Positions 54,901 to 62,744 of a stretch of DNA of 64,000 nt are shown piece after piece (positions within the stretch are counted from its first letter, which is position 1; the number at the start of each line of letters is the position of its first letter). A program made the translations under genes and the position numbers. The notes beneath the pieces were generated by a model. It was not told the origin of the DNA. It did not search any database and saw nothing but the letters and a program-made list of their open reading frames with translations. Source of the stretch: Tigriopus japonicus. Taxonomy: Eukaryota > Arthropoda > Copepoda > Harpacticoida > Harpacticidae. The stretch is taken from contig JAAGOF010000209.1 in NCBI GenBank assembly GCA_010645155.1, forward strand, positions 921,677 through 985,676. The letters are read 5' to 3'.

Positions 54901-57900
54901 TAGTGATGATTTATTTAGAAAAGGTATGTTGGGCGACCCCTGCACGTTTTTGAACATCGATGTCAAGAGCAAGAAACACGTTAAAATTCATTGTGCTGGA
55001 AAGTTAAAACGTTTTTCAACCACCCATACCAATATTCAATGAATATTTGAGGCAAAAAAGTGGTAACTTTTGATGTGAAACGTCTTGGCTTTACAATGTA
55101 CTGTACTTGGTTTTTGTCTTGTTGCTCGCTTTTGATGCTTATTTTCTATGTATACAGGGGTCACCCAACATTCCTTATCTAATTAAATCATAAGTTCGAA
55201 CATGATTGCCTTACAACAAATCATGTAAAATAACATCTGCTCATAAGAGATAAATCTTGATTTCAATTCTTTATCAAGCATCAAAAAATCGCACTTGCTG
55301 ACGAGTTATAGGCCTAGTCTACCTCTAGTCTGGATACCCCTCGTACTAATCAGAAATCATTAGTTTCTTAACCAACAATGCCTATCATTACACTTAGTAC
55401 TGGCATGATCCACATGGGTGTTCCTACATCCTACACAGGGGGTCCTGAATAATATTGTAGCAACTCGGGAATCAATTTTCTGTAGAGATCGTAAGTTATG
55501 GCCTCCCAAATTGCCCCTTAGCCATTGTAATGAAAGCGCGAGATGCTTTTCTAACACAAACCCAAAACAACCCGACTGAAACAAGACATGCGCTAACTGT
55601 TGATTACTTTGGCTGTACAAACACTTTCCCCTGAGAATGTTGGAGCCAAAATAGTTCATGAGACCCCCAAAAAACTGCTGGATTGCATTGGATCCACAAA
55701 CTGAAATGGTTCTAGTCCAATCCCTAACTTATAAGAAGTGAATGGTGTTGCCTGGTTTTCATTCATCTTGTACTGACCACTCATTCATTTGTTTATCGTT
55801 ATAACTACTACATGAATAATTGAATAATTTCACCCATGTGAATACCTTACCCTTAACCTAATCTCGCATAAGGCGAATTACAGACGAATATACGACCAAA
55901 CAAGACGGAGATAGTTAATCGAGTTTGGATTTGGTCACGTCTGGCGAACCTACCCCACTTTTACAGTACAGAAACTACGATTATAAAATCTATAAATGCT
56001 GGCAATGTGGGAAAAGCACATACAGTTAAAACATTTTGATCAAAAGACCCTTTAACGAACCTGAGTTTGTTTCAATGGACTTTCTAGGGAGTGATTTTTT
56101 AACTTTCCATCTTTATTGTTAGTTATTTCTGTCACTATGAATAGACAGACATCAAAATTCCACCCAATACTAAAATTGAAGGGCAAAAGGCTTTGAATAC
56201 TTGGAAAATATTAACAATAAAAAGTATGAACATTCCACTTTTGTGGCTTTGATGATGAAAATTATTCTGTAGTCCAATCATTGAATTCAACTCAAGTTTT
56301 TATTTCAAACCAAAGTTGTAAGAAAGTTGTGGTAAAAAGTCATTCATATACCTTCTTTACCGCTTTTAAAACATCAAATCACAAAAGATCAGACTACGAG
56401 ACGTGTTCTAATTTCAAGCCTTCCAATCGTGGATTTGAGCTCGCCAATCAAACTTTCTCAATAATGTCTGCCCATAAAGATTTGGAAATTGTCTAGGCCA
56501 GCAAACGACAATCAGTCTTCTTTTACAGTGCAAATCAAGAGATGAGAAGAACCGAAACGACCACCCAAATCCACTTCTAAGGCAAAAGGATCAACCCAAT
56601 CGACTCCATTTTGAAGTTTCAGCGTAGATCAAAGGATAGATTACTTTGATTCATTCATGCCGTTAGATAGACTACTAGTACTGTAACGACGCATGGTTCT
56701 GTCTTATCGACATCAGCTGCTTGAAAAAGAAGTTTTATCTTCAAGTATTTACACTTAGTTTATTGTACCAAAAAAATCAAATTTGAATATTCGTCTAACA
56801 AATTTGGATTATCCAGAGACATAAGACATATTGCTTTTTCTTCTTTCCCATAAGAGAACGAAAGTTGCAAGGTTTTTTTTTTTTTTTTGCTAAAATTTCT
56901 AGTATTTTGCTGAGATCGTAGGCTTTGATGAGAGTGAGAAAAAAAGCAACAAAAAAGTCGTCATAGCGTGAGCTTTGGAAGTTTTGGACCCAAAGTGCAG
57001 AATGTTTCTTGTGTCACATTTCAGACGAAATTACTCTAAAGACGAGATCACATTTCAGGGTTTATTTAAGACTATTTCCTAATTAAGCTCCTATGATGGG
57101 GTACCTTATTCTTCCAGGACATTACGATTGGCTATCAATAGGTGGCGCCACCTGTGACAAGGCTAAGTGAGATTTGGGTTATTTCACTGTTAGAATTTTC
57201 CAGTAATCTTGGTCAAATTTGAATAGATGGTTTGTCTGTCCTTCTAAATCACTAAAGCTACAGTGTTAAACCTACAAAGAGTCTAGCATCTAATTTTTGG
57301 ATAATGTCTTTTGGTATAGATTTATTTTTCATAATCCTAGTGACCTATGGCGACATCTATTGAAACCAAAACATTTTGTGTGAAATGTTTCTATAGAGAT
57401 ATTAGGAAAGGAAAGATAAACAAATAAGATCACAGCAAACACCACAATACCAAAAACACCTCTTAAATATGATGTTAAGTTTGAATTCTTTGGAGATTAA
57501 AAGAGTTGTGTACTAAGAATGGTGGCGCCCTCTTCAGGACAAAATGCCAAACGGCTTTGCTTTAGTGAAAGAAGCTACTCGTGGCAAAAAGTTTCACTCT
57601 GTGTTTATTGAAACTTTTCAGAGCGTTTAATTAATGAAAAAGGAAAACCTGCCACGAACGATGTGCCAGCTCATAAGGATTTAGCATAACCCATCTTAAG
57701 CACTTTAAGACAGAGACTACAAACCCTTTAGACACTTCTAAGATAAAGCTACGTTAATCCACCAAAAGACAAGAAAGAAAGGATATCGTTACATGATCCA
57801 GAATGAGAAAAAGAATGCCGTTAAGTGTCGCTCTTCTTGGTCTATTCTCAGAGCCAAGTAGTCAGTATGTAAGGATATAGTAACCATTCCATTAAAAAGG

Positions 57901-59222
57901 AGATGAGGCATTCAAACTCTGCAAAAGCAAACAAAAAAGCGGATTCACAACTTCCCACCATGTTAAGTAGGCATTACAGATTGAATGGATCCCTTGAAAC
58001 AACTTTGTGCACAATTTTGAAATTAGTTTCTCTCGATCCGTTGGGGCTATATGATTGCAAAACATATATAAAGCAAAATGCCTGAAATTTGGGCAACACT
58101 GGATTCCTAAGCGGTTTTGCTAACAAATTGGAAACCTTAAAAGTGATTGGATCATGAACTAATTTCGTGACTCTGAGCTCCAATGGACCAAATCTGGCCT
58201 GGATGAAGGCAACTTTTCTTGACACTCTCTTATCCTCCTCACTTGCACGTACACGAGCAAAAAAACTTTCCCTCCAAACTTTAAGTGTTCCAACTTAATT
58301 TTAAAATTCTTCCCGTCTCATTTAGAATCGCCTTCTTATTAAGGAATCTGCCAAGGAAATCACGACTTCCTAATTTTCAATCTTTTCGATTATGATTTTG
58401 GTTGCAAAAATTAAGTTAAGATTCGCGGAAACGTATCGCAAAATATTCGTCCTCTTCCAAAGAGGATCAAATAACTTTTCCCTAAAAGTTCGAAAGCTTT
58501 TAGCACCGTCTAACAAGAAAATATGCTCGGTCATTCGAGATACCAAATTTTCCACTTCTTTTAAGAGAATAATGGAGGCTAATATTTCAAATAAATTGGT
58601 TCTAAAAAAGTAGCCCTAAAGAGTCTTTGGTTTCAAAATCAAAACCCATTCATAACAAAATTTCCCATTTTCTTTGCTAATCCTTCCTAAAAATGTAAAT
58701 GAGAAACGCGTCCTTCTTGATTCAGTGTGATTTTGGTTATAGATATTCTCTCCCTAAAAATATCTAGTTCCCCTTTTGAGCACCCATGTTATAGATGGGC
58801 CAGATTTACGCTTATCCCAAGCTTTGTCTCATAGAGACCTCGAAGCCTTGATTGGATCCGAAACGCTAATCAATGGCTTTAGTTTCCTCTCGGATAGTAA
58901 CTTACTTTGAGTAATTTGATGCTAGACAGAACAGATTGTTCATCGTACAATACGTCAAAATGGGTTTTTGTGCCGTCCCATGGGAGTGATGAACGCGGTT
59001 GAGCGGTACGTTTCCATGGCCCATGGATTTCCCCGGTTTTTCCTTGGATCGATGATTCTTACTTTGAAGCAATTGGAGTTCATCTTCAGTGATCTCGGGC
59101 ACGTTGTCTGGGCCTTGGTCTAATGTGGTTAGGACCAGGTTCTCCATGTTCCCTATGGCGATTGGGAACAGGGTTCCAAGCAAGAGGAGAACGAATATCC
59201 AGGCACTTGGACACATCGTCAT
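21676..59222 (-). CDS. Cys-loop ligand-gated ion channel subunit (chloride-channel type)
   Basis: Eight exons: 59222-58906, 50304-50130, 47111-46956, 41462-41346, 39564-39469, 35911-35720, 29482-29381 and 21933-21676. All borders are GT/AG and all phases match, giving 1,413 nt, 470 residues. Domains in order: signal peptide (1-24); extracellular ligand-binding domain with the LEMVSKLWLPD strand; Cys loop CPMNYAKFPIDIQTC (C238-C252, 13 residues between, as the family requires); M1 about 322-345; M2 about 354-375; M3 about 386-411; a short cytoplasmic loop; M4 about 444-470 ending at the C-terminus. The second extracellular Cys pair of glycine, glutamate- and histamine-gated chloride channels is absent. 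M2 opens GRMALLVTLFLVLVNIFN; from memory this resembles the arthropod pHCl-2-like group (Drosophila CG11340, CG6927, CG7589). Subunits form pentamers in the plasma membrane. The ligand cannot be read from the sequence; anion selectivity is inferred from the group. Confidence 0.9.
23464..23620. repeat. Foldback palindrome, about 47-bp arms
   Basis: 23464-23510 is closely matched by the reverse complement of 23571-23620, spaced by 60 bases. The cores read CAGAGTAGAAATTCTAGACG and CGTCTAGAATTTCTGCTCTG. It abuts a retrotransposon 3' end at 23637. Confidence 0.8.
23637..23700 (-). mobile_element. Non-LTR retrotransposon 3' end, fragment C
   Basis: Reverse-strand match to the last part of the 3' untranslated region shared with 13741-13950 and 61486-61705 (TTACTGGGAATCACATTCCT, then GTAGCAG). 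Only this end is present. Confidence 0.55.
27095..27486. mobile_element. Inverted-repeat element with about 105-bp arms
   Basis: Left end AGTGAAATCATGAGATG, right end CATCTCATGATTTCACT. The arms (27095-27200 and 27375-27486) remain similar for about 105 bp and share a GC-rich core (CTTGCGGGCGCAA). Read outward-in, both arms have the same open frame (MRC-x-LLRAQ-x-F-x-x-KKQ-x-FTT). No target duplication was clear. Confidence 0.78.
27539..27881 (-). mobile_element. Short inverted-repeat element, family 1 copy B
   Basis: Reverse-orientation copy of 20053-20392, alike along its whole length with small indels. Ends AGAAGCTCATGTGAAAGAAG and CTTTCCCATGAGCTTCTT, flanked by TA on both sides. Confidence 0.8.
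29381..29482 (-). CDS. Channel exon 7 (pore helix M2)
   Basis: 102 nt, phase 0 to 0, acceptor TTTTTTTCCAG, donor CAG|GTAAGT. Encodes GRMALLVTLFLVLVNIFN, ITTNSPKADGLNALQ: the pore-lining M2 helix and the M2-M3 loop. It lies 6.2 kb from M1 and 7.4 kb from M3 exons. Confidence 0.9.
30383..30475 (+). repeat. Family-2 element end
   Basis: GAGTGCAGACAAAAAGAGCG and the following CCATCT, then AACAGCTCGCTGATTCCATG resemble the ends of 21112-21504 and the sequence at 43322. Only one end is visible, so it is a truncated copy. Confidence 0.5.
32668..32818. repeat. Foldback palindrome, about 41-bp arms
   Basis: 32668-32709 and 32779-32818 are reverse complements with a few mismatches; the outer part reads ACATTTTCTTGGCTTGTCCG and its complement. 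Spacer about 70 bases. Confidence 0.75.
33480..33627 (+). pseudogene. Possible reverse-transcriptase remnant
   Basis: An open stretch of about 49 codons reads IVYASTDDIRCEGNLEDLIN then VVENKM. This loosely recalls the reverse-transcriptase catalytic box and the helix after it, where the family has Y-x-DD. The flanks do not extend the match. Weak call. Confidence 0.3.
35720..35911 (-). CDS. Channel exon 6 (pre-M1 and M1)
   Basis: 192 nt, phase 0 to 0, acceptor TGTATTTCAG, donor CAG|GTGAGG. Encodes the end of the extracellular domain (sequon NYS) and M1, ERKISHYVITYYLPSGLFVV then VSWASFLIP. The ERK-xx-HY-x-x-x-YLPS pattern is typical of chloride-type Cys-loop receptors. Confidence 0.92.
35912..39468 (-). 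other. Channel intron 5
   Basis: 3.6-kb AT-rich intron. No gene, clear element or tandem repeat recognised. Confidence 0.6.
39469..39564 (-). CDS. Channel exon 5 (ligand-binding domain)
   Basis: 96 nt, phase 0 to 0, acceptor CTCTCTTTCAG, donor GAG|GTAAGA. Encodes IGSFNYDNTKMRYHTYYLPK and an N-glycosylation sequon (NAT). Identified by splice sites, phase and position between the Cys-loop and M1 exons rather than by a strong motif. Confidence 0.8.
39565..41345 (-). other. Channel intron 4
   Basis: 1.8-kb AT-rich intron with nothing recognisable besides its GTAAGC and TTTCAG borders. Confidence 0.6.
41346..41462 (-). CDS. Channel exon 4 (Cys loop)
   Basis: 117 nt, phase 0 to 0, acceptor GTCTCTTACAG, donor CAG|GTAAGC. 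Encodes GLWMSVRHEVLYVVATRIRF followed by the Cys loop CPMNYAKFPIDIQTC, including the FPxD core diagnostic of the superfamily. Confidence 0.93.
43588..43890 (+). repeat. Tandem duplication, unit about 153 bp
   Basis: Two head-to-tail copies start at about 43588 and 43743, each with TAGTGATGTGTTTCGAACCA, a TTTGACTCGGAAGTTTATC stretch and ACTCGAACTAGTTCGATTTC. They differ at a few positions, so the duplication is not very recent. Confidence 0.85.
43588..44049. mobile_element. hAT-like non-autonomous element with 8-bp target duplication
   Basis: 462 bp. Ends TAGTGATGTGTTTCG and CGAAACACATCAGTA. Flanked by perfect 8-bp duplications ATTTTAAC at 43580-43587 and 44050-44057, the size made by hAT transposases. 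No transposase coding. The left part is duplicated in tandem. Confidence 0.88.
46956..47111 (-). CDS. Channel exon 3 (ligand-binding domain)
   Basis: 156 nt, phase 0 to 0, acceptor GTTTTGTTTCAG, donor CAG|GTAAGA. Contains VPVELEMVSKLWLPD-like strands: the visible text is WIPVELEMVSKLWLPDSEIL, matching the conserved W-x-P-D segment of Cys-loop receptors. Confidence 0.9.
47112..50129 (-). other. Channel intron 2
   Basis: 3.0-kb AT-rich intron with no element, repeat or gene that I could support. Confidence 0.6.
50130..50304 (-). CDS. Channel exon 2 (start of ligand-binding domain)
   Basis: 175 nt, acceptor TTCCCCTTTCAG, donor CAG|GTAACT. Encodes YVPPIDTTKKEGIKPLDVSI through EINAYLIVKWRDTRV, the first beta strands of a Cys-loop receptor. 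Ends in phase 0. Confidence 0.88.
51217..51596. mobile_element. Inverted-repeat element, about 50-bp ends
   Basis: 380 bp. 51217-51267 and 51546-51596 are reverse complements over about 50 bases with few mismatches; the shared core is CACGGGCCAAAAATTGATAA. No clear target duplication and no coding. Confidence 0.8.
52324..52789. mobile_element. hAT-like non-autonomous element
   Basis: 466 bp. Ends TAGGGACGGGCAAAAAGTGC and CACCTTTTGCCCATCCCTA. Flanks TTCATTAG (52316-52323) and TTTATTAG (52790-52797) are an 8-bp duplication with one difference. A-rich on the + strand; no transposase. Confidence 0.8.
53368..53520 (+). mobile_element. TTTCGG-family hAT-like element, truncated copy
   Basis: Starts with TAGTGATGGACCGAAAGG and the CCGAAACCGAAA-type units, then follows the other copies to about 53520 and stops. 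The far end is missing. Confidence 0.7.
53842..54164 (-). mobile_element. TTTCGG-family hAT-like element, complete copy
   Basis: 323 bp in reverse orientation to 63282-63625. Ends TAATGATGGGCCGAAAACG and TTTCAGTTCATCAATA. Flanks TTTTTAAC (53834-53841) and TTTTAAAC (54165-54172) are an 8-bp duplication with one difference. Confidence 0.78.
54753..55348. mobile_element. Inverted-repeat element with about 76-bp ends and an inner palindrome
   Basis: 596 bp. Ends TAGTACGTGGGGTATCCAGA and TCTGGATACCCCTCGTACTA, similar over 54753-54828 and 55272-55348. Inside lies a second inverted pair, TGTTGGGCGACCCCTGCA (near 54928) and TACAGGGGTCACCCAACA (near 55153), perhaps a nested element. No clear target duplication. 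Confidence 0.78.
58906..59222 (-). CDS. Channel exon 1 (signal peptide, N-terminal linker)
   Basis: 317 nt from ATG (59222-59220) to donor TCAAA|GTAAGT. The leader MTMCPSAWIFVLLLLGTLFP is a clear signal peptide. An internal donor (CTTCAAA|GTAAGA at 59063/59062) and an acceptor (TCTGTCTAG before 58921) would remove exactly 141 nt in frame, leaving a 16-nt microexon. Both versions join exon 2 in phase 2. Confidence 0.72.
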
Positions 59223-60189
59223 TGATTTGTTTTAAGATTTCGTCTCAACCTTGACAGCATTGGAACACATTTTCCTTCGGAATTTCTCTCCGTAATTCAT
59301 AAGGCCAGATGTTGGAGACTTGAGTTAACACATTCTATCACTCACTTTTAAGACAACAATGAAGGATTAGATCAACTGATCAAGATCATTGTCACTCGGT
59401 TGGTTGCAGAGTTCTATGTTGATGTCAAATCTCTTCAAACAACTCCTCCTCTTGATTCGTTTCTTTTTAGATTTTCCCAAGGGAACAATGCCTTTTTGCC
59501 TTCTTCTCACTCACCACTCACTCTATCAAAAATCTTTTCAGAATTCACTCTGAAGATAAACCGTCTTGACTGCATTGGTCTTTCAAGGCCAAGTTCCAAA
59601 CCACGGCCTTTGCCTCCTTTCTCTCGAGTCTTTCGGTTCTCTACGCCATGTCTAACGGTGAATTACGCCGTCAATAGCCGTTTGATAAAAACACGCTCCC
59701 CGCTTTGCTGGTCTTCTTAGAGGGGAAAACCCAATTCATGGTTTTTTTACCCGAGGTAATCCTTGGATGATGAAATGAATTGAGTGAAGCCGTTGATTAA
59801 GATATTCTCACGAATGGGATGATCTAAGAATCCTCGGACCCATGTTAAGGATATGAATATTACAAAAGAGAGGCACAGAAGGCTCTGCATTAGAGGGAGA
59901 GTTTTGTCTTGCTTCTTTGTAGTGATACACCGAAAGCACTTTCGGCTGAAATTTCGGTTTCGGTTATACATACCCCAACCGAAAGTAGACATGCACTATG
60001 AAAGGTGGAGTTTGACGACAAAATGGAATTTTTTTTGGTTCAAAAACCCCTGAAATTTAAGTTCTCCGTCTTTTCAAAATTTGCAACTACATCACAATTG
60101 AACATGAGCAATTCAATTTTTAAGGTGAATTTTGCATTTGTACAATTTTGTAGTCAGGTGCTTTCGGTTTCAGTCTTGGTTTCGGTTTT

Positions 60190-60369
60190 GGTTAAACCCT
60201 CTTTCGGCTGAAATTTACGGCTTCGGTTAAACCCTCTTTCGGCTGAAATTTACGGCTTCGGTTAAACCCTCTTTCGGCTGAAATTTTTGGCTTCGGTTAA
60301 ACCCTCTTTCAGCTGAAATTTTTGGTTTCGGTTAAACCCTCTTTTGGCTAAAATTTTCGGTTTTGGTTA
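60190..60369 (+). repeat. Tandem array, 35-bp unit, about 5 copies
   Basis: Unit begins GGTTAAACCCTCTTTCGGCT and ends GAAATTTACGGCTTC. Copies differ by a few bases. Sister elements carry two to four units of the same sequence, so the number varies between copies. Confidence 0.85.
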
Positions 60370-60381
60370 GGAGCTCTTTTG

Positions 60382-60678
60382 CAGACCTGTTCAATTATCT
60401 TATCTAGATAAAAGATAAAGATAAAAGTTAGTTTATCTTTTATCTTTATCTAGATTCTTTTTTCGGGTCAGTATCTTAAAGTATCTTTATCTAGATACTT
60501 TTTTTCGGGAAAATATCTAAAAGTATCTTTATCTAGATACGTTTTTCGGGAAAGTATCTTAAATTATCTTTATCTAGATACTTTTTCAGGAAAGTATCTT
60601 AAACTATCTTTATCTAGATACTTTGCGGAAAATACTATCTTATCTAGATACTTTTTCAAAGTATCTTGAACAGGTCTG
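60382..60678. mobile_element. Nested short element with CAGACCTGTTCAA ends
   Basis: 297 bp. Ends CAGACCTGTTCAA and TTGAACAGGTCTG. Flanks CTCTTTTG (60374-60381) and CCCTTTCG (60679-60686) look like an 8-bp duplication with two C-to-T changes; CCCTTTCG is the sequence at this place in sister copy 63282-63625. The interior is a TATCTAGATA-rich array. Confidence 0.78.
60441..60670 (+). repeat. Tandem array, about 40-bp unit with TATCTAGATA-like core
   Basis: About five to six units of TATCTTTATCTAGATACTTT followed by TTTCGGGAAAGTATCTTAAA, shrinking in length to the right. The core is self-complementary, so each unit can form a small hairpin. Confidence 0.85.
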
Positions 60679-61485
60679 CCCTTTCGGTCTATCTGTACTT
60701 TTTGGGTTACAGTATTTAGGTACTGAATACAATAAGGGTTGGTGGTGGGAACAGAAAAGCTAGATAGACACCGTCATCCAGACCAACTCTTGAAAATTAA
60801 AATTGCCTAACAGCCAAAACTAATATCAGGTCATTGTTCTTTTTTGAATCATTTTTTCCAAAAATGTTCCAAAATTCTTGACAATTTTCAATCATTCAAT
60901 TTTCAGCAACAAAACTTTTTGGACCCTTAAATTCCGAAGATAGTGGCATCGCAGAAAGGCAAATTCCAATCCCCTTATTCAACATTTGGCGCCGCCTTTA
61001 AAACATCATTCCATCAAATCACTGTATCAAAGTTATCAAGTACAAATACCCAAACACAAAAAGGACTGTTTTCAGAAAAAGAGAACCAAATAGAGTTATT
61101 TAATCAGGTGTTTGTTAAGTTTTTGGAGTTTGACTGGTCCGATTTTAAAGCAGTCATAACTGAGATCAAAATTTTCTCCCAAAAGAAGGTGTTAATAAAA
61201 CTTAAAGTGGCGATAATTCCTAACAAACAACATCGGACCAGTTTTGGATAAAATGGCCAGGTACTATGCCGTAAATTCAACATTTCTCTGAACTTTCTTT
61301 TGCAATTTTTGGTTGGTTTTACGCTTCATTGCAATCCAACGTAATTGTTCCTACATCGCATTGTCCATATCTAAAACCCATACTTTTGGCTTAAACAATT
61401 GAGTTTTCATATACCTTGAGGTTTTTTTTCGCTTTTTAGGGTCAGTAATGAACTAGAAAAACTCAAATAACAGCTTGACAAATAA

Positions 61486-61705
61486 CATTTTTTTAAATAC
61501 TATTCCTAATTAACCTACTATTCAAGGGTTGTATAAATCTGCTAACAGTAACTCATTGGTAGACCAAATCTCATAAAAATGTTATTTTTTTATTTTAATC
61601 TTGTACAATAGCGTAAATAACCAACTTTCTTTACAGGGAATCCCAATCCTTGTAGTGGTAATGAAAAATTCGCACCCCACCAAAATAATAATAATAATAA
61701 TTTAT
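61486..61705 (+). mobile_element. 5'-truncated non-LTR retrotransposon, 3' end copy D
   Basis: Coding tail FLNTIPN, stop, PTIQGLYKSANSNSLVDQIS, then the shared 3' untranslated region, ending in an (AAT)n run at about 61686-61705. A short tandem tail is typical of the 3' end of some non-LTR elements. Confidence 0.72.
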
Positions 61706-62329
61706 CATCTGAGTAATATTTTTTCAAATTCTATTTTGATTAACCACCATTATCAGAATGGTTTACAATGAGTCTCTTTTTCTTCATTTGAATTATCATT
61801 AATGTGCTTTTTTTCATTTATTCTTTAAGACAGTTTTGCAATATCTAAACTTTTCTTAAAAATCTTAACCCAAATTGAAGACCATTGTCAGGGTTTTGAG
61901 AATGATGGTGAAGAAAACAAGTATGAGCAAAATCAAAGAGAGGGATCCTAAGGATTAGCGTGTTAGCTGGTAAATCAAAAGGTTTCCGAGACTTTTATAG
62001 AAGTATGAAATAAGTGTTGAATAGTAGTGTAAAGTCTCTCTCCTTCTACTGTATATCATATCGGTGATGACTCTCCAATGATCTTCACTAGCTGTTAAAC
62101 TCTAGAAGATTCTGATTCCCTACGTCTTGGAATAAAGTACGTGTTTTCGTTAATGTCTTCGTCCAACTTTCTTTAAAGTCTAGCCTCGACCATTATAAGT
62201 AGTGTCTTAAAATATCTTTGTACCTACATGTTTGTTTGTTTGTTAAGGAATCAGTACATCACTGATAGAAAGTGTTCCTTGAAGGAATGTTCCCGCTCCT
62301 TGCCAATTTTGGTTGCCAATGGTGTATAT

Positions 62330-62723
62330 TAGTGATGAACCAAAAGGGCTCATAACCGAAACCGAAAGTTTTGGCCGAAAAAGGGCTCATAACCGAAACC
62401 GAAAGTTTCGGCAGAAAGAGGGCTTAACCAAAACCGAAAGTTTCGGCCAAAAGAGGGCTTAACCGAAACCAAAAGCAGCTGACTACAAAATTGTTTAAAT
62501 GTAAAATCCATCTTAAAAAATAAATTGATCATGTGTGTGATGTTGGGTAGTTGCAAATTTTGAAATATTGGGAAACTTCAATTTCAGAGGTTTTGGACGA
62601 AAAATTTTTTCGTTTCTGTTGTCAAACTCCATCCTTTATAGTGCATATCTGCTTTTGGTTTCGGTAGGCATAACCGAAACCGAAACCGAAATTTGGCCAA
62701 AAGCGCTTTCGGTCCATTACTTA
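62330..62723 (+). mobile_element. TTTCGG-family hAT-like element, copy next to the RT relic
   Basis: Starts TAGTGATGAACCAAAAGGGC with four repeat units, ends CTTTCGGTCCATTACTTA. No matching 8-bp flanks, so one side may have been lost or rearranged. It lies directly upstream of the reverse-transcriptase pseudogene. Confidence 0.75.
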
Positions 62724-62744
62724 CAATCACTATTGATAGTTTTT

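Larger units (their letters stand above)
50305..58905 (-). other. Channel intron 1 (largest)
   Basis: 8.6-kb intron carrying five listed elements (51217-51596, 52324-52789, 53368-53520, 53842-54164, 54753-55348) and a 16-base T run near 56873. No exon or gene recognised between 55349 and 58905. Confidence 0.65.
59920..60698 (-). mobile_element. TTTCGG-family hAT-like element with internal array and nested insertion
   Basis: Ends TAGTGATACACCGAAAGCAC and CTTTCGGTCTATCTGTA. Flanks CTTCTTTG (59912-59919) and CTTTTTGG (60699-60706) match at 6 of 8. It has expanded its internal unit into an array (60190-60369) and is interrupted by another element at 60382-60678. Confidence 0.75.

Noticed and set aside
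55185..55215. Possible 22-nt channel exon with compatible phase on the - strand
   Set aside because: Weak acceptor and no family-like peptide; exon 1 already joins exon 2 in phase.
55360..55659. - strand frame with Cys/His spacing recalling a zinc knuckle
   Set aside because: The spacing does not match a CCHC knuckle and no other retroelement protein is next to it.
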